A DNA stretch of 11,558 nucleotides from positions 1,789-13,346 of the forward strand of contig QIAI01000024.1 of the NCBI GenBank assembly GCA_003224995.1, written 5' to 3'. The notes below the pieces were generated by a model, which worked only from the letters and a program-made list of their open reading frames with translations, was not told the origin of the DNA and did no database searches. Source of the stretch: Acidobacteriota bacterium. GTDB taxonomy: Bacteria; Acidobacteriota; Terriglobia; Terriglobales; Acidobacteriaceae. This document shows, piece after piece, positions 6,791 through 11,558 of the stretch. Each line of letters starts with the position of its first letter. Position 1 is the stretch's first letter. The position numbers and the translations under genes are program-made.

Positions 6791-7001
6791 ATCCCTTCCA
6801 CAGAATCCAAGCCCTTCGCTACCGGTGTCTCCGGCAACCAGAGCACGCTGGGGAGGAAATCGCTCGTTCCAATTCGTGTTCGAGCGGATTTCGGTGTGCA
6901 GAGCATATCTCAACCCCGAAAAACATGAAGTCATGCCAAATCTCCGCGTTTTGCCGTGTTTTGTACCGTTTTCCTGGAAAATTACTTTAGTGTACTTGCG
7001 T

Positions 7002-7059
7002 AGGAGTGCTACATATTGTGATTAACTTAGTAGTGACTACTGCAGGAAGTAGTGCTTAC
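7002..7059. promoter_or_regulatory. Three short direct repeats, one a perfect palindrome: candidate operator
   Basis: Similar 11-12-mers occur three times in 58 nt: AGGAGTGCTAC (7002-7012), AGTAGTGACTAC (7029-7040) and AGTAGTGCTTAC (7048-7059). The middle one, with the next base, forms AGTAGT-G-ACTACT (7029-7041), a 13-nt palindrome. They lie 210-270 nt upstream of the HTH start in an otherwise gene-free stretch. Clustered repeats of this size suit binding by a small regulator, but function is inferred. Confidence 0.4.
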
Positions 7060-7272
7060 GTCCCAAGCCGGCCCGGAACGCCGAACGCATAACCAAAGTA
7101 CTAACGACGGTACGAAGGTAGTAGGACAAACGGAAAGTCCATGAAAACACTAGGAAAAGCTGCGTTCCCCCTAGCCCCTCCCAAGCGCTCCCACGAGCCC
7201 CTTACCTGCCCTCAGAAACGCCTTCAAAGCGCTACAGCCGCGCCAAATCCCGGCCAAAATCCGGCAGCGACC

Positions 7273-7465
7273 ACAAGCAAAAGGAACCACTTAGGAGACC
7301 AAGTATTCACGAAGGCTTCGATTCAATCCTTCGTACAACCTTCGTGGCCTTTGTGGGTACGCTTTTTCAGTGTCCGAGTCACAAACAAAAGCAACCACCA
7401 AGGACACGAAGGATTCACAAAGGCTTCGATTCAACCTTCGTGCAACCTTCGTGCTCTTCGTGGTG
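7273..7465. repeat. Two imperfect ~85-nt direct repeats, each partly self-complementary
   Basis: Copy 1 (about 7273-7357) and copy 2 (about 7381-7465) are offset by about 108 nt. They share ACAA(G/A)CAAAA, GAACCAC/CAACCAC, the near-identical core AAGGCTTCGATTCAA, and CCTTCGT(A/G)CAACCTTCGTG. In copy 2 the left arm (ACCACCAAGGACACGAAGG) is complementary in part to the right arm (CCTTCGTG ... CTTCGTGGT), so a long imperfect hairpin is possible. This AAGGACACGAAGG style of repeat is known between genes in several bacterial groups. Confidence 0.7.
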
Positions 7466-7683
7466 AAGCTTGCCTTTCTCGCGCCCTCTGCGTTTTAAGG
7501 TTTTGCCTTTCTCCGTGACTCTGTGTCGCTGTGGTGAAAAGAACTTAAGCGAAACGACACGAAGGCCGTGCGTGAGGCGCCTCCCAAATTGATGTGCGCT
7601 GCCTCACATCCTTCTTCTTCCCAGATTGCTACTGTGAAAAGTTGCTTTCTTCGTTTTCAGTTCACTCGTAAGGAACGCACGCT

Positions 7684-8874
7684 ATGAAACTTCTCGTGAT
7701 CGGCTCCGGCATGATGGGATCGGCCGCCGCCTACGACATGGCTCGTCAGCCCGACATTATGTCGGTCACGCTGGCAGACGCCAATATCAAACGCGCGCGC
7801 GAGGTGGCGGCGCGCATCAACCACATTCACGGCGGCAAAAAGGTGAAGGCGGTCTGGCTCGACGCTTCCGATCAACAATCCGCCGCGCGCGTGATGCAGG
7901 GCCACAAAGCTGCGCTCTCTGCAGTTCCCTACTTCCTGAATCTTGCTCTGGCCCAGGCCGCGATTGAAGCCGGTTGCCACTTTGCCGACCTGGGTGGAAA
8001 CAATACGGTCGTGCGCCAGGAACTCGCGCTCTCCCACAAAGCAGAAAAGCGAGGGGTCGCGATCGCTCCCGATTGCGGCTTGTCCCCGGGCATGGCTTCG
8101 GTGTTAGGCGGAGAACTGGTGAAACGGCTGGACGGCCGGGCCGACGCTCTCAAACTTTACGTCGGCGGCTTGCCCGAGAAACCCATGCCGCCCTTTCATT
8201 ACCAGCTCGTCTTTTCCGTAGAAGGCCTGATCAATGAATATGTCGAGCCGGCGCGCATCCTTCGCAAGGGCAAGCTCCTCACCATTGAGGCCCTGACCGA
8301 ACCGGAAGAATTTCACATGTCGGGATTCGCCCCGCTGATTGCCTTTCACACCTCCGGCGGAACCTCCACCCTTCCCGAAAGCTTCGAAGGTCGGGTAGGA
8401 GAATGTTTCGAAAAAACGCTGCGTTATCCCGGCCACTACGACCTCTTATGCGAGCTCAAAGCGCTTGGCCTGTTCTCCAGCGAAAAGATGAAAATCGGCA
8501 AGGCGGAAATTGCGCCGCGCTCTGTGATGTCGAAAATCTTTGAAGGGAAATTTGCCAGCAAGGGAGCCGACGTGTGCATCATGCGCCTGGAAGCTCACGA
8601 ATCGGTGCGCACCCCCGGGGTGCGCGGACTGCTTGGCGGACGCCTGCAAGGCCGGGTTGCTACCTTCACGCTGGTCGACCACTACGATCCGAAAACCGAC
8701 ATGAGCGCGATGATGCGCACCACCGCATTTCCCGCATCGATCGTGGTCCAGATGCTCGCTTCAGGCGCGATCAGCAAACGAGGCGGCGTCCTGCAGGAGC
8801 GCGACGTTCCCGCGGATCTGTTTCTCCACGAAATGGAAAAGCGTGGCATCCACATCCAGTACGCAATCCAATAG
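7684..8874 (+). CDS. Saccharopine dehydrogenase / lysine 6-dehydrogenase family oxidoreductase
   Basis: This 396-residue protein is probably a cytosolic NAD(P)-dependent amino-acid dehydrogenase. A Rossmann fold opens at residue 3 with VIGSGMMGSAAAYDMA (GxGxxG at 7-12). Asp32 at the end of the second strand (LADANIKRA) favours NAD(H). Family signatures follow: CHFADLGGNN, then APDCGLSPGMASVLGGEL and GGLPEKPMPPFHYQLVFSVE with GLINEYVEPARILRKGK, which resemble lysine 6-dehydrogenase more than the long saccharopine dehydrogenases. The C-terminal domain ends with a Rossmann-return segment (MMRTTAFPASIVVQMLASGA). The length matches lysine 6-dehydrogenase. AAGGA lies 9 nt before the ATG. No lysine-pathway gene is adjacent, so the substrate is not fixed by context; saccharopine or a related amino acid is possible. 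It appears to be a single-gene unit. Confidence 0.88.
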   Translation: MKLLVIGSGMMGSAAAYDMARQPDIMSVTLADANIKRAREVAARINHIHGGKKVKAVWLDASDQQSAARVMQGHKAALSAVPYFLNLALAQAAIEAGCHFADLGGNNTVVRQELALSHKAEKRGVAIAPDCGLSPGMASVLGGELVKRLDGRADALKLYVGGLPEKPMPPFHYQLVFSVEGLINEYVEPARILRKGKLLTIEALTEPEEFHMSGFAPLIAFHTSGGTSTLPESFEGRVGECFEKTLRYPGHYDLLCELKALGLFSSEKMKIGKAEIAPRSVMSKIFEGKFASKGADVCIMRLEAHESVRTPGVRGLLGGRLQGRVATFTLVDHYDPKTDMSAMMRTTAFPASIVVQMLASGAISKRGGVLQERDVPADLFLHEMEKRGIHIQYAIQ

Positions 8875-8928
8875 CTCTCGCTCTGGCAGTTTGCAGAACA
8901 AGAAACAGATTGGGAAAAGCGTGGGAAG

Positions 8929-9035
8929 AGTTTACTCGTGCCGAGTGGGAAGAGCACCAGTAATGGTGCCTCTTGGGAAGGGCACGAGTTTACTCGTGCC
9001 GCGTAAGGTGGAAAAGACGTCGGCGCTTTAGCGCC
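8929..9035. repeat. Array of palindromes downstream of the dehydrogenase gene
   Basis: AGTTTACTCGTGCCG occurs twice (8929-8943 and 8987-9001). The second copy is the right arm of a 20-nt hairpin, GGCACGAGT and ACTCGTGCC around TT (8981-9000), while the first has lost its left arm. Between them lies GCACCA-GTAA-TGGTGC (8954-8969), and after them GGCGCT-TT-AGCGCC (9022-9035). Stems differ in sequence but keep a similar short A/T loop. None is followed by a T-run, so they are not ordinary terminators. The rest of the 8875-9213 spacer shows no gene; a further weak stem, GGCCTC/GAGGCC, lies at 9087-9105. Confidence 0.65.
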
Positions 9036-9213
9036 TCAGGTAATTCCTTTCAGGCCGCAGACCTCGCGAAAACCGTCTTAGCGTGTGGCCTCTGCGGCCG
9101 AGGCCCATTCCAGACCTGCATTCCGGCCGCTTTCTTTGGCGCGAAACGAATTTGCCAACTGCGGATGGCTTCCTCGCATCCCAGCTCTACTTGCTTTCGG
9201 GAGACGGTGGCGC

Positions 9214-9801
9214 ATGCGAAAATTTGCTCTCATTGTAGTGGCACTTACGTTGTGCGTCAGTTCTTCCTGCTTGTTCGCACAGAAGCGTGTCGAAGCCGGC
9301 GTATTTCTCGATTACCTCGGCATCTCGCAGACCAAGACCGACAACTTCGGCCTGGGCGGCCGCTTCGGCTACCGCATCCACCGCAACGTTATGATGGAAG
9401 GAGAACTGGCTTACGACTACGGAATCAATTTCGACGAAACCTTCCGCAACATTACGAGTGGCGATATCGCCGCCGTCGAACGCACTTCCATCGGCGTCAC
9501 TCACGGCCTGTTCGGTCCCGCGCTTCAGCCCGCCAAAGGTGGATTTCGCCCATTCGCTACGATGAAAGCCGGCTTCGTTGATTTCCGTCTCAGCCCCAGC
9601 CTGCTGCCCCTCAGCGAGGTTGTGAGCACAGTATTAGGCATTCGGAGTTCCAGCTTGAATTTCGCTATATATCCAGGAGCTGGCGTGGAAGCGAGTCTGG
9701 GTCCAGTCGGGCTGCGGCTTGAGTTCGGAGACGAAATTTACTTCAACCACGGCGGGCACAACAACCTGCGCATTACCTTCGGCCCCATCCTTCGCTTTTG
9801 A
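9214..9801 (+). CDS. Small outer-membrane beta-barrel protein
   Basis: The 195-residue product starts with a signal peptide (MRKFALIVVALTLCVSSSCLFA, cleavage before Gln23). I chose the ATG at 9214, with GGGAG 10 nt upstream, over the in-frame ATG at 9085, whose extra 43 residues precede the signal peptide and look untranslated. The mature part alternates polar and hydrophobic residues as in an eight-stranded OmpA/OmpX-like barrel (VEAGVFLDYLGIS, GLGGRFGYRIHRNVMMEGEL, FRPFATMKAGFVDFRL, FAIYPGAGVEASLGPVGLRLEFGDEIYF) and ends in Phe (LRITFGPILRF), the usual signature for barrel insertion. The Cys in SSSC lacks a proper lipobox. The specific role is unknown; many such proteins are annotated only as porin-like or outer-membrane beta-barrel. 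Its stop overlaps the putative start of the DoxX gene. Confidence 0.82.
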   Translation: MRKFALIVVALTLCVSSSCLFAQKRVEAGVFLDYLGISQTKTDNFGLGGRFGYRIHRNVMMEGELAYDYGINFDETFRNITSGDIAAVERTSIGVTHGLFGPALQPAKGGFRPFATMKAGFVDFRLSPSLLPLSEVVSTVLGIRSSSLNFAIYPGAGVEASLGPVGLRLEFGDEIYFNHGGHNNLRITFGPILRF

Positions 9802-10301
9802 GTCATTCGTCGGCGTTGTTTTTTCTTCCAGGAAGTCAGCTGTATCCGCCAATATTCGTGGACTCCGGTGATCCACTTACTCACGTCTCTTGCCTTGGTA
9901 TTGCGGTACTCTTTTATTTCGTGCGCGTTGTCCTGGGCGCGGTGATGATTGGCCATGGCTCTCACAAGGTATTCGGTCACCTGCATGACTTCAGTGGTTT
10001 CGTCTCTAGCCTTGGCATCCCTGCATGGCTGGGTTATGTCTCCGCCTTCGTCGAATTCGTGGGCGGGATTTTCGTGATCCTGGGCTTGCTCACTCGCTGC
10101 TTTTCCATCGCCATCTTCATTGATTTGTGTGTGGCCATCGCGAAGGTGCATTGGAAGCACGGCTTCATGGGCAATGGCGGCTACGAGTTTCCGCTCGCGC
10201 TGTGCGCCATCGCATTTGCCCTGATTTTCTTCGGCGCTGGACCAATCTCGCTCGATGCGATTCGCCGCGGACGCGGTGGCGCGCGTTTCGGCACGTCCTA
10301 G
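9798..10301 (+). CDS. DoxX-family integral membrane protein
   Basis: The family signature is plain: FVRVVLGAVMIGHGSHKVFG near the start, the helix FVEFVGGIFVILGLLTRCFS, AIFIDLCVAIAKVHWKHGFM, then NGGYEFPLALCAIAFALIFF and GPISLD at the end. This gives four transmembrane helices in a DoxX domain of about 130 residues, as usual. DoxX proteins sit in the inner membrane; some pair with thiosulfate or thiol metabolism, but most have no defined role. The start is uncertain: TTG at 9798 overlaps the upstream stop (TTGA) but has no Shine-Dalgarno; GTG at 9858 is the next candidate and would remove a Pro-rich N-terminal stretch. The overlap suggests co-transcription with the barrel gene. The product is up to 167 residues. 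Confidence 0.87.
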   Translation: MSHSSALFFLPGSQLYPPIFVDSGDPLTHVSCLGIAVLFYFVRVVLGAVMIGHGSHKVFGHLHDFSGFVSSLGIPAWLGYVSAFVEFVGGIFVILGLLTRCFSIAIFIDLCVAIAKVHWKHGFMGNGGYEFPLALCAIAFALIFFGAGPISLDAIRRGRGGARFGTS

Positions 10302-10604
10302 CTTTTCTCTCCATAACGTTTTGTGCTGGGTTGTTGTGTAGGGTTTGCCACACCAAACTTTGCGGTACGACTTTCCGCGATTACGTCGTTCCACGATACA
10401 TCTAAGTCTCGCATCTTCAAACGGATACTGGCTTTGCAATTACCGACCGCCGGTTCTCCTTTCCTTGAAAGCCGCGCCCAGTGCGCGATTCGACGAAAAT
10501 TCCGCAAAGAAAAGTTGAACCTTCATCTCCCTTTCACATAGAATCCCGCGCCAGTTGCCTACCTTGAATGTCTTCTGTTTCGTATTTCGCATGGAGGATC
10601 ACGC
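10302..10604. other. Intergenic spacer without a gene, carrying a promoter
   Basis: About 300 nt between the DoxX gene and the next secreted-protein gene. The short open frames here on both strands look random. I see no terminator hairpin after DoxX. The only notable content is the promoter candidate at 10515-10544 and the strong ribosome-binding site before 10605. Confidence 0.6.
10515..10544 (+). promoter_or_regulatory. Candidate sigma70 promoter for the secreted-protein gene
   Basis: TTGAAC (10515-10520) and TAGAAT (10539-10544) are 18 nt apart, each close to the -35 and -10 consensus. The predicted start would leave a leader of roughly 50 nt before the ATG at 10605, which has GGAGG (10593-10597) 7 nt upstream. 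Confidence 0.5.
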
Positions 10605-11558
10605 ATGAAGTTCCAGAAGTCCCTCTCTTTTTCTGTGCCCGTTCTGGTCTGCATCGCCTTGACCACGATTTTCGCCCAAGCGCAAGCCACCGCACCCCGA
10701 GCTCGACTCACCGCCAAATACAAATTCAAAAGTGCTCCCAGCGGCGCCAATGCCACGGCTGCTCCCCTAGCCTCGGCCCCCGCCGCCACTCCGGGCCTTC
10801 CACTTTGGACGTTTCACGTGCAGTCCAGCCGTGACGGCAACGACTACAGCGGCGTGATGGTCGGCACCAATCCCTTCGACGAGGGTTCCGGAAATACCCG
10901 CGTCGCGACGCAAATCATTCCCATCATCTTCAAGACCCACACGGTCGCAACCTCCGTGGGTGCGGGCGGCATTCTCGCGACCACTCCGGGGAACACGACC
11001 TTTAATCCCACCGTGCCCGATCACGCCTGTCTGGGTTCGCGAAACAACAACCCGCTCCGCTTATTCCAGCAGTCACCCATCTTTCAGGCTGCCGATTTCA
11101 ATTACGGTGGCACTGATGTGGGCCGCACGCAAACCACGGATGCGTTCCAGCGCGCCAATTTCTGGAAAGTCATCGACCGCGAGGACTATCACGTCACCCT
11201 CGGCCCCATCACCAATTTCAGCCCCTTCGCGCTGGACGTGCCTGCGACCAGCGGCCTGGCGCTCGCGACTACCTCGCTTGGCCCGCCGGCAATCTGCGCG
11301 CCCATGGCGATCGTGGACGTGAACCTCTTTGACCTTTGGCTCAATAACGTGGTTCTTCCTGGTTTGGCTCCGCACGGCGTCAATCACGGCACGTTCCCGG
11401 TTTTCCTCCTCTATAACGCGGTGCTCTCTGATGGCGATCCCACCAACCTGAACAACTGCTGCTTCCTGGGCTACCACGGCACCGGCAACTCCGATCCAAC
11501 CCAAACCTATTCTCCGATGGATTTCGATTCGACAGGTCTGTTCGGAATATCGGGATTG
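10605..11558 (+). CDS. Secreted protein of unknown function, partial (C-terminal end beyond right edge)
   Basis: I translated this frame by hand: it is open from the ATG at 10605, behind a consensus GGAGG at 7 nt, to the window end (318 residues, no stop). Residues 1-24 form a signal peptide (KFQKSLSFSVPVLVCIALTT, cleavage after AQA). An Ala/Pro/Thr-rich stretch (about 25-65) is followed by a globular region with Gly, Asn and aromatic residues: WTFHVQSSRDGNDYSGVMVG, QIIPIIFKTHTVATSVG, CLGSRNNNPLRLFQQSPIF, FNYGGTDVGRTQTTDAFQRA, NFWKVIDREDYHVTLGP, and FPVFLLYNAVLSDGDPTNLN with NNCCFLGYHG. I do not recognise a catalytic motif. The product is presumably periplasmic or extracellular. An enzyme of metalloprotease type or an adhesive protein are both possible, and the missing C-terminus would decide. 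Codon use is like its neighbours. Confidence 0.87.
   Translation, partial: MKFQKSLSFSVPVLVCIALTTIFAQAQATAPRARLTAKYKFKSAPSGANATAAPLASAPAATPGLPLWTFHVQSSRDGNDYSGVMVGTNPFDEGSGNTRVATQIIPIIFKTHTVATSVGAGGILATTPGNTTFNPTVPDHACLGSRNNNPLRLFQQSPIFQAADFNYGGTDVGRTQTTDAFQRANFWKVIDREDYHVTLGPITNFSPFALDVPATSGLALATTSLGPPAICAPMAIVDVNLFDLWLNNVVLPGLAPHGVNHGTFPVFLLYNAVLSDGDPTNLNNCCFLGYHGTGNSDPTQTYSPMDFDSTGLFGISGL

Larger units (their letters stand above)
6791..7683. other. Intergenic region between divergent HTH and dehydrogenase genes, no convincing gene
   Basis: About 0.9 kb separates the minus-strand HTH gene from the plus-strand dehydrogenase gene. The plus-strand frame at 7141-7518 would encode 125 residues, but it runs through the paired repeats at 7273-7465, is rich in Pro/Ser/Arg, has no family features and no good ribosome site, so I do not call it. 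The part 7466-7540 (CTCTGCG, then CTCCGTGACTCTGTGTC and TGTGGTGAA) resembles other dispersed intergenic repeat sequences. The promoters of both flanking genes must lie here, but I find no clean -35/-10 pair for either. Confidence 0.6.

Noticed and set aside
7141..7518. Possible 125-residue plus-strand gene
   Set aside because: It spans two copies of a non-coding repeat, has a poor start context and no recognisable features.

Overview
The window looks like chromosomal DNA of a Gram-negative, GC-rich bacterium, most likely from the Acidobacteriota (Terriglobia/Korobacter-like). The grounds are the type IV pilus alignment genes in the order pilM-N-O-P-Q, secreted proteins with ordinary signal peptides, an outer-membrane barrel, and intergenic mosaics of short GC-rich hairpins of a kind I associate with that phylum. 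The phylum call is an inference from style, not from a marker gene.

Left part (1-6790, all on the minus strand). A five-gene pilus operon runs right to left: pilM (cytoplasmic actin-like protein), pilN and pilO (inner-membrane, coiled-coil proteins), pilP (periplasmic linker to the secretin) and pilQ (outer-membrane secretin). Together they form the alignment complex that connects the cytoplasmic motor to the outer-membrane pore. pilM and pilN overlap by ATGA, pilN and pilO are 15 nt apart, and pilO and pilP are 8 nt apart. A small excisionase-type helix-turn-helix gene lies directly upstream of pilM on the same strand. pilQ is split by a -1 frame change near 2325: the AMIN half and the secretin half lie in different frames, and one extra base would restore a 696-residue protein. 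A strong intrinsic terminator (891-927) closes the operon. Beyond it, after a hairpin-rich spacer, is the N-terminal part of an M24-family Xaa-Pro peptidase that runs off the left edge. No pilin, pilus motor ATPase (pilB/pilT) or pilC is in the window.

Middle (6791-7683). About 0.9 kb without a convincing gene. It carries three short direct repeats, one of them a palindrome, upstream of the helix-turn-helix gene, and two imperfect ~85-nt repeats that can fold on themselves.

Right part (7684-11558, plus strand). A saccharopine dehydrogenase/lysine 6-dehydrogenase family oxidoreductase is followed by a spacer with palindromes, then a small outer-membrane beta-barrel protein, a DoxX-family membrane protein that overlaps it, a 300-nt spacer with a plausible sigma70 promoter, and the N-terminal 318 residues of a secreted protein I do not recognise, which runs off the right edge.

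I saw no tRNA, rRNA, CRISPR, transposase or phage gene. The window is mostly a conventional pilus locus. The points most worth checking are the broken pilQ frame, the helix-turn-helix gene with its repeats, the low-complexity PilP without a lipobox, and the palindromic intergenic elements.
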